This document shows positions 1 to 8,312 of a stretch of 44,560 nt of DNA, one piece after another. The number at the start of each line of letters is the position of its first letter. Within the stretch, counting starts at the first letter, position 1. The DNA is from Sulfuritalea sp. (GTDB taxonomy: Bacteria > Pseudomonadota > Gammaproteobacteria > Burkholderiales > Rhodocyclaceae), in assembly GCF_017302275.1 (NCBI RefSeq), contig NZ_JAFLDR010000036.1, forward strand, positions 1-44,560, read 5' to 3'. The notes under the pieces were generated by a model. That model was not told the DNA's origin. It saw only the letters and a list, made by a program, of their open reading frames with translations, and searched no databases. Made by a program: the position numbers and the translations under genes.

Positions 1-477
1 CGGCCCTGGCGCGCCCTGGCCATGGCGCTGCTGCTGGCGGGAGCGGCCCTGGGCGGCTGGATCGCCCGTGACCAGGCCGGGATGGGGGGCGACAGCCTCG
101 CCCGCAAGGCCGACACGGGGCATGTGATCCTGCACCTCACCGCCTGGGACGAACAGCGGGCGCGCGTCGCCCTCGACGACGCCGAGGGCCTGCTGCGCAC
201 CGCGCGCGAGGCCGGGCAGCCGATCGCCGTGGAACTGGTGGCCAATGCCGGTGGCCTCGACCTGCTGCGCGCCGGCGTTTCGCCCCATGCCGATCGGATC
301 GCTAGGCTGCGCGCCGAACATCCCAACCTGGCCCTGATCGCCTGCGGCCAGACCGTGGAACGCCTGCGCGAGAAAGGCACGGTGGTGCAGCTGCTGCCCG
401 GCACCCGCGTCGCCAGTTCGGCGCTGGACCAGATTGTCATGCGCATGAGCCAGGGATGGTCCTACGTGCGCGTCTGA
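1..477 (+). CDS. DsrE-like protein with N-terminal membrane anchor (5' end outside window)
   Basis: The reading frame is open to the left edge. The first ATG in view is at 22, but the codons before it (RPWRALA) give the positively charged start of a membrane anchor that continues as MALLLAGAALGGW, so the true start is probably upstream. After the anchor comes a domain of about 120 residues resembling the DsrE/DsrF fold: an LHLTAWDE strand, alternating helices and a single cysteine in LALIACGQTVERL, where the family often has its reactive cysteine. The product is probably membrane-tethered and facing the periplasm. The next gene encodes a related exported protein 41 bp downstream, so the two look like an operon. 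The family includes sulfur-transfer proteins; no specific function can be assigned. Confidence 0.6.
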   Translation, partial: RPWRALAMALLLAGAALGGWIARDQAGMGGDSLARKADTGHVILHLTAWDEQRARVALDDAEGLLRTAREAGQPIAVELVANAGGLDLLRAGVSPHADRIARLRAEHPNLALIACGQTVERLREKGTVVQLLPGTRVASSALDQIVMRMSQGWSYVRV

Positions 478-518
478 CAACCTCCCCGCAACCTCTACCC
501 CAACCGAAGGAGAGAACA

Positions 519-956
519 ATGAAAACCATCACCCGCAGCCTGCGTCTGGCCACCCTGGCCGGTGCCTTGTTCGCCGCCGGCCTGCCGGCCCTCGCCGAGG
601 AACCGATCAAGGTCGTGTACCACCTGAACACCGGGTTGGAGCAGGCCAGCGACGCCCTGCGCAACATCCGCAACCACCTGAGCACCGATCCGAAAGCGAA
701 GATCGCGGTGGTCACCCATGCGCGCGGCATCGACTTCCTGCTCGCCGGCGCCGAGGACAAGGACAAGAACCCCTACCACGTGATCGTCGAGGACCTGAAA
801 AGCCAGGGCGTCGAGTTCAAGGTCTGCAACATCACCCTCGAGCGGCGCAAGATCGACCCCAGCAAGGTGATTCCCGAGGCCAAGATCGTGCCGTCGGGTG
901 TCGGCGAAGTGAGCCGCTTGCAGGCGCGCGAGGGTTACGCCTACCTGAAGCCCTGA
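519..956 (+). CDS. Exported DsrE-like protein
   Basis: The 145-residue product starts at the ATG at 519, preceded by a GAAGGAGAGA ribosome binding site; the in-frame extension upstream lacks one. Residues 1-26 form a signal peptide (MKTITRSLRLATLAGALFAA, cleavage after ALA), so it is periplasmic. The mature part resembles the DsrE-like fold (KVVYHLNTG near the start, a helix with NIRNHL) with one cysteine in FKVCNITLERR. It belongs with the upstream anchored DsrE-like gene and probably shares its transcript. A strong hairpin follows the stop codon. A role in periplasmic sulfur or redox chemistry is a family-level guess only. Confidence 0.65.
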   Translation: MKTITRSLRLATLAGALFAAGLPALAEEPIKVVYHLNTGLEQASDALRNIRNHLSTDPKAKIAVVTHARGIDFLLAGAEDKDKNPYHVIVEDLKSQGVEFKVCNITLERRKIDPSKVIPEAKIVPSGVGEVSRLQAREGYAYLKP

Positions 957-964
957 ATCGCACC

Positions 965-987
965 GGGACGGCGGCAATCGCCGTCCC
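965..987. terminator. Hairpin between convergent genes
   Basis: GGGACGGC pairs perfectly with GCCGTCCC across a short loop. It lies 8 bp after the DsrE-like gene and 25 bp from the 3' end of dctM, so it can serve both strands. There is no T-tract, so its strength is uncertain. Confidence 0.5.
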
Positions 988-1011
988 CCGGGCGCCGACT
1001 CTTCGGTACGG

Positions 1012-2328
1012 CTATAGCTTCAGCGCGATCAGCGCGATCGAAGGCACAAAGACGATCAGCGCGATGCGCAGCACGTCGGAGGCGAGGAAGGGAATGATGC
1101 CGATGAAGGTATCCTTCATCGAGGTGTCCTTGGCCATGCTGCTGATGATGAAAACGTTAAGGCCGACGGGCGGCGTGATCAGGCCGATTTCAACCACCAT
1201 CAGCGAGAGGATGCCGAACCAGATCGCCTTGCTTTCAGGATCCAGGCCCCAGAAATCCATGCCCATGATGATGGGAAAGAAGATCGGGATGGTCAGCATG
1301 ATCATCGACAGGCTGTCCATGATGCAGCCGAGGATCAGGTAGATGATGAGGATCACCAGCAGCACCAGCAGGGGCGAAAGTCCGAGGCCCACCACCCACT
1401 TGGCGAGTTCCGCCGGCATCTGGGTCAGCGCCAGGAAGACGTTCATGATGTCGGCGCCGAGCAGGATCAGGAAAATCATCGCCGTCGCCTGCGAAGTGCC
1501 ATAGACGCATTCGAGGAAGCCGCGCTTGGACAGGCCGCCCGAGCGCCAGGCGACGAAGGCGGTGGCCAAGGTGCCGATCGAGGCCGCCTCGGTCGGAGTG
1601 AAGAAACCGCCGTAGATACCCCCAATCACCGCAATGAAAATCAGCATCACCGGCCAGGTCTCGGCGATGGCCTTGAGCTTCTCGGCGAAGCTGGCCCGTT
1701 CGCCGCGCGGCGCGGCCGTGGGGTCGACCCGGGCGATGATGCCGATCACGACCATGTAGCCGACCATGGCGATGATGCCGGGGATCACCGCGGCCATGAA
1801 CAGCTTGGCGATGTTCTGCTCGGTGAGGATGGCATAGATCACCAGCGGCACCGAGGGCGGAATCAGGATGCCCAGCGTGCCGCCGGCGGCGATCGCCGCG
1901 GTGGCCAGGCGCCCGGAGTATTTGTGGTTGCGAAGTTCGGGCAGTGCCACCTGGCCCATGGTGGCCGCGGTGGCCAGCGAGGAACCGCAGATGGCGCCGA
2001 AGCCGGCGCAGGCGCCGACCGCGGCCATCGCCATGCCGCCGCGCCAGTGGCCGATCAGGGTATTGCCGGCGCGGAACAGCGCCTTGGACAGGCCGCCATG
2101 GGTGGCGAACTGCCCCATCAGCAGGAACAGCGGGACCACCGAAAGATCATAGATCGAGTAGCGCGCCCAGGCCGCCGTCTTCATGTAACTGAGCAGCGGC
2201 GAGGGGCCGGCCATCCAGATGTAGCCGACCACGCCGGCGATCATCATGGCCATCGCGATGTGCACACGCAAGGCCATCAGGCCCAGCATCAGGACGCCGG
2301 CGACGGCGCCGGTTTCAATGCCGGTCAT
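1012..2328 (-). CDS. dctM: TRAP transporter large permease (DctM family)
   Basis: This 438-residue protein is almost entirely hydrophobic with about a dozen membrane segments, the usual length and character of the DctM/ion-transporter subunit of TRAP transporters. Typical stretches are GAICGSSLATAATMG, GGTLGILIPPSVPLVIYAI and VEIGLITPPVGLNVFI, including the paired PP-x2-P/L motifs of the family. It forms the substrate and sodium translocation path in the inner membrane with DctQ and DctP. The start overlaps the dctQ stop by 4 bp (ATGA), so the two are translationally coupled. As the last gene of the pad-side block, it probably imports phenylacetate, phenylglyoxylate or a related acid; that substrate is inferred from context. 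Confidence 0.9.
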   Translation of the reverse strand: MTGIETGAVAGVLMLGLMALRVHIAMAMMIAGVVGYIWMAGPSPLLSYMKTAAWARYSIYDLSVVPLFLLMGQFATHGGLSKALFRAGNTLIGHWRGGMAMAAVGACAGFGAICGSSLATAATMGQVALPELRNHKYSGRLATAAIAAGGTLGILIPPSVPLVIYAILTEQNIAKLFMAAVIPGIIAMVGYMVVIGIIARVDPTAAPRGERASFAEKLKAIAETWPVMLIFIAVIGGIYGGFFTPTEAASIGTLATAFVAWRSGGLSKRGFLECVYGTSQATAMIFLILLGADIMNVFLALTQMPAELAKWVVGLGLSPLLVLLVILIIYLILGCIMDSLSMIMLTIPIFFPIIMGMDFWGLDPESKAIWFGILSLMVVEIGLITPPVGLNVFIISSMAKDTSMKDTFIGIIPFLASDVLRIALIVFVPSIALIALKL

Positions 2329-2849
2329 GCTTCGGCTCCGGTGATGTCGATCCAGACGGTATAGAGGGCCGCACAGCCAAGCAGGAAGAAGGATGGCACC
2401 ATCGGCAGGTAGCCGTACCAGGTGGGCAGGTTAAGCAGCATCGAGGCGTCGCCACTATCGTGCAGATCAAGCATGCCCAGGGTGATGCGCCAGGCGAAGA
2501 CGAAGCCGGCGACAGACAAGGCCAGGCTGGCGACGATATCGCAGGCGCGATTGAACTTCTTCGGCGCGTGGACGGTGAAGAAATCGACGATGATGTGGCC
2601 GCGGACCATCTGGCAGAAAGGCAGCGCCATGGTCACGGCAACCGCCGACATCATCTGCACCAACTCATAGTCGCCGAGGATCGGCTTGCTGAACAGGCTG
2701 CGGCCGACAATGCTGGTCAGGGACATCAGGGACATCAGGATTAGCGTGAGACCGGAGCCGACCGCGAACGCGCGACATACCTTGTTCAGCATCCTACCCA
2801 CCAATGCAGTCGGCTCGGCATCCTTGTCGACATAGAGGGCGTCAGCCAT
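2325..2849 (-). CDS. dctQ: TRAP transporter small permease (DctQ family)
   Basis: The 174-residue protein has four predicted membrane helices, as in DctQ subunits. The start at 2849 (MADALYVDKD) is chosen because GGGAGAGAAAG precedes it; an in-frame extension to 2897 has no such site and would run into the terminator. The segment LFSKPILGDYELVQMMSAVA and the later RGHIIVDFFT fit the conserved DctQ region. It anchors the large permease and contacts the binding protein. A strong hairpin with a T-run separates it from dctP upstream, so it is probably expressed at a lower level than the binding protein. Confidence 0.85.
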   Translation of the reverse strand: MADALYVDKDAEPTALVGRMLNKVCRAFAVGSGLTLILMSLMSLTSIVGRSLFSKPILGDYELVQMMSAVAVTMALPFCQMVRGHIIVDFFTVHAPKKFNRACDIVASLALSVAGFVFAWRITLGMLDLHDSGDASMLLNLPTWYGYLPMVPSFFLLGCAALYTVWIDITGAEA

Positions 2850-2895
2850 CTTTCTCTCCCGTTGCGTTCCGTCCGCGACGCAGGTCGGGGACAGC

Positions 2896-2932
2896 AAAAA
2901 AACGCCGGGGCCGGCGGGGCCGGCACCCGGCG
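2896..2932 (-). terminator. Intrinsic terminator or attenuator between dctP and dctQ
   Basis: Read on the minus strand, a GC-rich 12-bp stem (CGCCGGG then GCCGG, one bulged T, 5-nt loop CCCCG) is followed at once by seven T. It lies 14 bp after the dctP stop and 47 bp before the dctQ start. Partial termination here would favour the periplasmic binding protein over the permease subunits, a common arrangement for binding-protein transporters. Confidence 0.8.
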
Positions 2933-2946
2933 GTGCGTCGAGCTGC

Positions 2947-3978
2947 TTACTTGGTGTACTTCTTGATCAGGTCCTGAGCCGCCTTGAACAGCTTGGGACC
3001 ATCATGGCCGGCCTTGGTCATGTTGGCCATCCACTCGTCATCAAGCGCGTCGGTGGCCTTCTTCCATTTGTCAAGTTCGGCGGCCGGGATCACGTTGATC
3101 GCCATGCCCGCAGCCTTGCTCTTCTCGCGGCCGGGGCCGTCGTCGGCTTCCTGCACGCGGCCGGCCATGGCGGAGAACTCGATGCCCGAATTGGCGTCGA
3201 TCACCTTCTTCAGGTCGGCCGGCAGGGAATCGTACTTGGCCTTGTTCATGGCGATGGTGAACACCGTGGTGTACAGCGCCTTGGACTTGGGATCGGTCTC
3301 CGCGCCGAACTTGGCGATTTCATTGACCTTGATGCTCGGCACCACCTGGTAGGGAATAACGGCGCCGTCGATAACCCCCTTGGACAGCGCCTCGGGCACG
3401 GCCGGAACCGGCATGCCCACGGGCGTCGCGCCCATCGAGGCCAGCATCTTGTTGGTCAGGCGGGTCGGGGCGCGGAACTTCATGCCCTTGAAGTCTTCCA
3501 TCGACTTCATCGGCTTCTTGGTGGTGAACAGGTAGCCGGGGCCATGGACATGGACGGCAAGGACGTGAACATCCTTGAACTCGTGCTTGGCATACGTCTG
3601 GGTAAAGTCCCAGGCAGCGCGGCTGGTGGCTTCCGCGTTGGTCATGGTGAAGGGCAGTTCGAAGATTTCCGACATCGGGAAGCGGTTGGCCGAGTAACCG
3701 AGCACGGTCCATACCACGTCGGCGACGCCATCCTTGGCCTGGTCGAAGAGCTGGGGCGGCGTGCCGCCGAGCTGCATGGCCGGATAAATCTGGCACTTGA
3801 TGCGGTTGTTGGATTCCTTGCCCAGCTTGGCGCACCACGGCTCAAAGACGCCGGTATGGATGAAGGTCTGGGCCGAAAGGAAGTGGTGCACCTTGAGGGT
3901 GACCTCCTGAGCCTGAACCGCGAAGGCGGTGCCGGCGATCGATGCGGCAATCAGGGTTTTTGCAAACAGCTTTTTCAT
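2947..3978 (-). CDS. dctP: TRAP transporter periplasmic solute-binding protein (DctP family)
   Basis: The 343-residue protein begins with a signal peptide ending FAVQAQ and is preceded by GAGGAGACGTAG. The body follows the DctP pattern: LKVHHFLSAQTF at the N-terminus, the block MKFRAPTRLTNKMLASMGA with the arginine that usually binds the substrate carboxylate, then PVPAVPEALSKGVIDGAV. It captures an organic acid in the periplasm and delivers it to DctQM. It is the first transporter gene after padJ, with 222 bp between them, and may have its own promoter. The ligand cannot be read from sequence; an aromatic acid is the context-based guess. Confidence 0.9.
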   Translation of the reverse strand: MKKLFAKTLIAASIAGTAFAVQAQEVTLKVHHFLSAQTFIHTGVFEPWCAKLGKESNNRIKCQIYPAMQLGGTPPQLFDQAKDGVADVVWTVLGYSANRFPMSEIFELPFTMTNAEATSRAAWDFTQTYAKHEFKDVHVLAVHVHGPGYLFTTKKPMKSMEDFKGMKFRAPTRLTNKMLASMGATPVGMPVPAVPEALSKGVIDGAVIPYQVVPSIKVNEIAKFGAETDPKSKALYTTVFTIAMNKAKYDSLPADLKKVIDANSGIEFSAMAGRVQEADDGPGREKSKAAGMAINVIPAAELDKWKKATDALDDEWMANMTKAGHDGPKLFKAAQDLIKKYTK

Positions 3979-4200
3979 CTACGTCTCCTCATTGATGGCG
4001 GCGTCGCCGCCTTATTTAAATTGCGAACAAATCCAGCAGAATACTTGTGATACATGAATCAGCGCACCTTATACCACAACGGAAACCAAGGTATTGCATG
4101 CCAAGCCGCCCAACTAAAATGCACTATATTTCACGTTTATACGCAAGCTATGCGAACAATACTACACCAATTTCCAATTAATGATTTGATCTCCAGCAAT
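3979..4200 (-). other. Intergenic leader of dctP with hairpin
   Basis: This gap is AT-richer than its surroundings, as expected for a promoter, but several weak -10-like stretches are present and none is decisive. A perfect 7-bp hairpin (GGCGGCG, one base, CGCCGCC) lies at 3997-4011, just upstream of the dctP ribosome binding site, and could affect mRNA stability or translation. One GATACA half-site lies at 4049-4054 without a partner. Confidence 0.4.
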
Positions 4201-5520
4201 TTATTTGGGCCTTTTATCGACGACCCGCCTTGCTTTGCCGACCAGGGTGCGCTCGACCTTGTCCGTATCGACCACGTGCACCGTGGACGAAACGCCGACC
4301 AGCACCTTGATGCGATGCTCGACCTCCGCACCGATTTCCCTGCGCCGTTCCTCGCTGGTCTTGTCGGACAGGTCGGCACGCACCTCGACGAAGACATCCA
4401 GCTTGTCGAGATGGCCGTCGCGCGACACCTGCAGCTGGTACTGCGCGCAAAGATTCGGGTTTTTCAGCAGGATTTCCTCGATCTGCGTCGGAAACACATT
4501 GACGCCGCGAATGATCAGCATGTCGTCGCTGCGGCCGGTGATCTTTTCCATGCGCCGCATCGGGCGCGCGGTGCCGGGCAGCAGGCGCGACAGGTCGCGT
4601 GTCCGGTAGCGCAGGATGGGCAGTGCCTCTTTCGACAGCGAGGTGAACACCAGTTCGCCCATTTCGCCGTCGGGCAGCACCTCCCCGGTTTCGGGATGGA
4701 TGATTTCCGGATAGAAATGGTCTTCCCATATGGTCGGGCCGTCCTTGGTCTCGGCGCATTCGCAGGCCACGCCCGGCCCCATGACTTCCGACAGGCCGTA
4801 GATGTCGATGGCGTCGATGTTGAGGCGCGCTTCGATCTCGCGCCGCATTTCATTGGTCCAGGGTTCGGCGCCGAAAATGCCGACGCGCAGGCTGGTCGCG
4901 CGGGGATCGATGCCCGCCTTGATCATCTCGTCGGCGACGGTCAGCATGTAGGACGGCGTGCAGCAGATGACGGTCGGCTTGAAGTCCTGGATCAGCTGGA
5001 TCTGCTTTTCGGTCTGGCCTCCGGACATCGGGATCACCGTCGCGCCCAGGCACTCTGCGCCGTAATGGGCACCCAGGCCACCGGTGAACAGGCCGTAGCC
5101 GTAGGAATTGAGGATGATGTCGTCGGCGCTGCAGCCCGCCGCCCGCATCGAGCGCGCCATCAGCTGCGCCCACATCGCGATGTCGTTCTTCGTGTAGCCG
5201 ACCACCGTCGGCTTGCCGGTGGTGCCCGAGGAGGCATGGATGCGCACCACGTCGCGCATCGGCGTCGCGAACATGCCGAAAGGATAGGTATCGCGCAGGT
5301 CGAGCTTGGTGGTGAAGGGAAACTTCGCGAGGTCGGCCAGCGTCTTGAGGTCGTCCGGATGCACCCCGGCGGCGTCGTATTTCTTGCGGTAGTGCGGCAC
5401 GTTTTCGTAGGCGTGCCGCAGCGACCATTTCATGCGCTGCAACTGCACGGCTTGCAACTCGTCGCGACTTGCCTTCTCGATGGGCTCCAGATCCTTGCCC
5501 TGCTCTTCCTGCTTGCTCAT
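4201..5520 (-). CDS. padJ: Phenylacetate-CoA ligase
   Basis: This 439-residue AMP-forming ligase matches the usual length of the PaaK/PadJ family. It makes phenylacetyl-CoA from phenylacetate, ATP and CoA in the cytoplasm. The P-loop SSGTTGKPT lies near residues 97-105, YGLSEVMGPG is the adenylate-binding motif, and IIRGVNVFPTQIEE begins the mobile C-terminal domain. The start at 5520 (MSKQEEQGKD) follows AAGGGGAGCTAC; longer in-frame starts lack a good site and would cross a repeat element. It is the last pad enzyme gene, downstream of padI, in the order described for anaerobic phenylacetate clusters. It could in principle also feed an aerobic pathway, but no paa oxygenase genes are present. 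Confidence 0.92.
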   Translation of the reverse strand: MSKQEEQGKDLEPIEKASRDELQAVQLQRMKWSLRHAYENVPHYRKKYDAAGVHPDDLKTLADLAKFPFTTKLDLRDTYPFGMFATPMRDVVRIHASSGTTGKPTVVGYTKNDIAMWAQLMARSMRAAGCSADDIILNSYGYGLFTGGLGAHYGAECLGATVIPMSGGQTEKQIQLIQDFKPTVICCTPSYMLTVADEMIKAGIDPRATSLRVGIFGAEPWTNEMRREIEARLNIDAIDIYGLSEVMGPGVACECAETKDGPTIWEDHFYPEIIHPETGEVLPDGEMGELVFTSLSKEALPILRYRTRDLSRLLPGTARPMRRMEKITGRSDDMLIIRGVNVFPTQIEEILLKNPNLCAQYQLQVSRDGHLDKLDVFVEVRADLSDKTSEERRREIGAEVEHRIKVLVGVSSTVHVVDTDKVERTLVGKARRVVDKRPK

Positions 5521-5566
5521 GTAGCTCCCCTTATCGCTCATGACTTCGATGAACCAACCGGCATCA

Positions 5567-5696
5567 TGAAACACCATAACGTAGCAACAGCCAAGGCTGG
5601 CAATTGGGCCCGCCCCTCCCATCCTCCCCCAAGGGGAGGCTACTGATCAGATCGCTTGGCTCGTCAATCACCCCGCGCTTCCAACAAGCGATTTCA
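5567..5696 (-). repeat. Dispersed G-rich intergenic element, copy D (inverted orientation)
   Basis: This copy fills the padI-padJ gap. Read on the minus strand it starts with GTGAAATCGCTTGTTGGAAG, continues through GATCAGTAGCCTCCCC, a GC hairpin and a run of four G-tracts (GGGGG, GGG, GGGG, GGG), and ends GTGTTTCATGAT. The ends TGAAAT and GTTTCA form a near-perfect terminal inverted repeat. The same layout occurs at 14873-14982, with related copies near 27978 and 31840. The element begins one base after the padI stop codon. Confidence 0.65.
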
Positions 5697-5698
5697 CG

Positions 5699-7051
5699 CT
5701 AAATGGCTTCTCGATGCGCCATTTGTTTTACGAACGCGAGATTCTCCACGACCTTGGACTGTATGTGTGAAACCTGATCCGGACTCAGGTGGCGGAAACG
5801 CCCCATCGCCTTGAGATACTCGGTGACAGGCAGCGGATCATCGACCGGCCTGGTGAAGTGCAGGCCGTCGGTCGGGTTGTACTCCCACAGCATGACGAAA
5901 TTGGTTTCGACCGCCTTGCGCGCGACTTCCATGTTCTGGTCGGTCGGAAAGCGCCAGCCCGTGGTGCAGGGCGAATACACGTGCAGGTAGGCAAAGCCGC
6001 GCTTGGAGGCCTGGATCGCCTTGTCGAGCTTGTCGTAGAGGTCGTCCATGTAGGCCGTCGAGGCCGTTGCGACATATTCGCAGCGGTGGTTGACCATGAT
6101 CAGCGGCAGGTTCTTGGCGTCCTGCGTCTTGCCCTGCGAGGGAATGTTGCCCGGGCCTTTGCCGATCGGCGTGGTCGAAGTCCAGGCGCCGTAGGGCGTG
6201 CAGCTCGAACGCTGCATGCCGGTATTCATGTAGCCCTCGTTGTCGACCACCATGAACAGGATCTGCTCGTTGCGTTCGGCGGCGCCCGACAGCGACTGGA
6301 AGCCCACGTCGGAAGCGCCGCCGTCGCCGGCAATGGCCAGCGCCGTGACATCGCGCCCGACCCGCTTGTACTGGCGCTTGACGCCGGCCAGCATGGCAGC
6401 TGTGTTGGTCAGCAGCGGATGGAACACCGGAATCTTGGTCCCGGTGGTGCCGTTGAAACCGACCGAACCCATGCCCGGCACGCAGCCCGGCGGTGTCGCC
6501 AGCACAGTATCCGGCCCGACGCGGCGTAGCGTGTGGCGCATCAGCAGTTCGGTATTGCAGCCCTGGCAGCCGGCGAGGCCGGGAGCGAAGAGATCCTCCC
6601 AGTCGCCGACTTCGTTGTAGATGCGCGAGGTGGTGACGTAGGTCAGCGCATCGTGCGGGCAGGCCGGGACGCAGGCCGGCGCACCGTCGCAGGTATCGCA
6701 CTTGGCGACGTGGCCGGTGCCGGCATCGAGGGCGATGCCGGCATAGGCGCAGCCGACGGTGCACAGCAGGCAATCGACGCACTTGTCCGCGTTCCAGTCG
6801 ATCACGCCGCTCGCGTAGTTCTTGGTCAGCGCCGCTGCCGGACAGACCGTGACGCACTTCGGATCGGCACACTGGCGGCACAGCGCGAGTTCGAAGCCCT
6901 CATCCGCACTGCCGACGATCTGGATGCGCGAGCGTGACTGATCGACGGTACCCGTCTTGGCAGTCGCACAAGCCGTCATGCAATCGCCGCAGCCGTCGCA
7001 TTTGTTGGCATCGAAGGCGATGGTGTTGTAGGCCCCTCCAAACATTCCCAT
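5699..7051 (-). CDS. padI: Phenylglyoxylate dehydrogenase, TPP-binding beta subunit with four-cluster ferredoxin domain
   Basis: The 450-residue protein joins two modules. Residues 1-140 hold sixteen cysteines in four groups (C18/21/24/28, C58/61/66/70, C91/94/97/101, C118/121/127/131), enough for four [4Fe-4S] clusters and resembling DmsB-type electron-transfer subunits. Residues 160-450 are the thiamine diphosphate domain of 2-oxoacid:acceptor oxidoreductases, with GDGGASDVG at 242-250 and DNEGYMNTG at 270-278. With PadG it decarboxylates phenylglyoxylate and forms benzoyl-CoA. The size fits the roughly 50-kDa subunit known for this enzyme. The ATG at 7051 follows TGGAGATAAGC, 2 bp after the padH stop; in-frame codons further upstream lie inside padH. 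Confidence 0.9.
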   Translation of the reverse strand: MGMFGGAYNTIAFDANKCDGCGDCMTACATAKTGTVDQSRSRIQIVGSADEGFELALCRQCADPKCVTVCPAAALTKNYASGVIDWNADKCVDCLLCTVGCAYAGIALDAGTGHVAKCDTCDGAPACVPACPHDALTYVTTSRIYNEVGDWEDLFAPGLAGCQGCNTELLMRHTLRRVGPDTVLATPPGCVPGMGSVGFNGTTGTKIPVFHPLLTNTAAMLAGVKRQYKRVGRDVTALAIAGDGGASDVGFQSLSGAAERNEQILFMVVDNEGYMNTGMQRSSCTPYGAWTSTTPIGKGPGNIPSQGKTQDAKNLPLIMVNHRCEYVATASTAYMDDLYDKLDKAIQASKRGFAYLHVYSPCTTGWRFPTDQNMEVARKAVETNFVMLWEYNPTDGLHFTRPVDDPLPVTEYLKAMGRFRHLSPDQVSHIQSKVVENLAFVKQMAHREAI

Positions 7052-7053
7052 GC

Positions 7054-8310
7054 TTATCTCCACAGCTTCGACATCAGTTCGCGGCCGACGGCCAGGGGAT
7101 TCGCCAGGAAGCGCTCCTTGACCGGCGCCAGATCGACGCGGCGCAGGATCAACTGGCACATCACGCCGCCGTCGAAGAATTCATTTACGCCGTAGATTCC
7201 CGTCAGGCGGTTGTCGGCACTGAAAATCGCCTTCAGGTAGCGGCCGCTGGCTTCGTCGAAACGCGTCACCATCTCGCCGCCCTCGGGCACCTTGCTGCTG
7301 CCGACGGAAATCGCATGGCGGCCGAAGAAGTGATAGGTGTTGAGCGGCACGCCGCCGGGATATTTCTTCAATCCCGGATCCTCTGCCATCGCCATGCCAG
7401 CGATGCGGCCCTGCTCCGTGGCGTCCGGCAGGATCGCGTTCATGATCTTCGCATCGGTGTAGAAGCCCTTGGCCTGGGCACAATCGCCGGCAGACCAGAC
7501 ATTGGCGACGCTGGTCTGCATGGTGTCGCTGACCAGGATGCCGCGGTCGTGTTCGACCCGGCTGCCCGCCAGATACTCCATGTTCGGCTTGACGCCGGTG
7601 GCGACCAGCAGCAGGTCGGCTTCGAGTGTCGTGCCGTTTTCCAGCGTCAGGGTGGCTCCGGTTGCAGAAGGCGCCAGCTTGACTACGCGGCTGCCGGTCA
7701 GGATCAAGGCGCCGTTGTCGGTAAAGGCTTTCTCGATCAAGCCGGCTGCGATCGCATCGAAATAGCCATCGGTCAGCTGCTTGGCCATCTCGACGATGGT
7801 GACCGAGGCGCCGGCCTTGACCAGGTTCTCGGCCGCGTGCATGCCGACCAGACCCGCGCCCAGCACCACGGCCTGTTTCGAGTTCTTGATTGCGGCGTTG
7901 AGTTTCGTCGCATCGTCCAGCGTGCGCAGTACATGGTAGGACACCTGGTCGAGGCCGGGAATCGGCGGAATGGCAGGCGCCGCGCCGGTGGCGAGCAGGA
8001 TCTTCTCGTAGGCGATCTCGCTGCCGTCGGCGAGTTCAGCCGCGTTGCGTTCCGCGTGCAGAGCTTTCAGCGCGGTGCCGCGCTTCAACTGCACCTTCTG
8101 CCTGGCAAAGAACTTCTCGTCGCGCAGAAATATGGCATCGGGCGCCGAGCGGCCGGAGACGACATAGGGCAGCACGGTCGGCGAATACGGCAGGTGCGGA
8201 TCGCGCGTCAGCAACGTCAGGCTGCCGTCGGGGTCGTGCATGCGGATCGCCGTCACCGCTTCGAGCGCGGCGTGGCTGCTGCCGACCACCAGGTATTTGG
8301 TCTGTTCCAT
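7054..8310 (-). CDS. padH: Phenylglyoxylate dehydrogenase, FAD/NADH-binding subunit
   Basis: The 418-residue protein is a two-dinucleotide-fold flavoprotein of the NADH-dependent oxidoreductase class. The N-terminal KYLVVGSSHAALEA binds FAD and the middle QAVVLGAGLVGMHAAENLV binds NAD. A later segment, NVWSAGDCAQAKGF, is the second FAD contact found in this fold. It passes electrons from the iron-sulfur subunits to NAD+. I use the ATG at 8310 because AAGGATTGACC precedes it; an upstream TTG at 8316 is less likely. It starts 2 bp after the padG stop and is followed 2 bp later by padI, so the operon is tightly coupled. Confidence 0.9.
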   Translation of the reverse strand: MEQTKYLVVGSSHAALEAVTAIRMHDPDGSLTLLTRDPHLPYSPTVLPYVVSGRSAPDAIFLRDEKFFARQKVQLKRGTALKALHAERNAAELADGSEIAYEKILLATGAAPAIPPIPGLDQVSYHVLRTLDDATKLNAAIKNSKQAVVLGAGLVGMHAAENLVKAGASVTIVEMAKQLTDGYFDAIAAGLIEKAFTDNGALILTGSRVVKLAPSATGATLTLENGTTLEADLLLVATGVKPNMEYLAGSRVEHDRGILVSDTMQTSVANVWSAGDCAQAKGFYTDAKIMNAILPDATEQGRIAGMAMAEDPGLKKYPGGVPLNTYHFFGRHAISVGSSKVPEGGEMVTRFDEASGRYLKAIFSADNRLTGIYGVNEFFDGGVMCQLILRRVDLAPVKERFLANPLAVGRELMSKLWR

Positions 8311-8312
8311 GG

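Noticed and set aside
4049-4054. A GATACA half-site upstream of dctP as a PaaX site
   Set aside because: It is single, with no inverted partner at 31-32 bp, and a hexamer is expected by chance in such a gap at an appreciable rate.
4080-4110. Sigma-54-type promoter upstream of dctP
   Set aside because: TTGGCA is present, but the spacing to TTGG is about 3 bp too long and the GC at -12 is missing.
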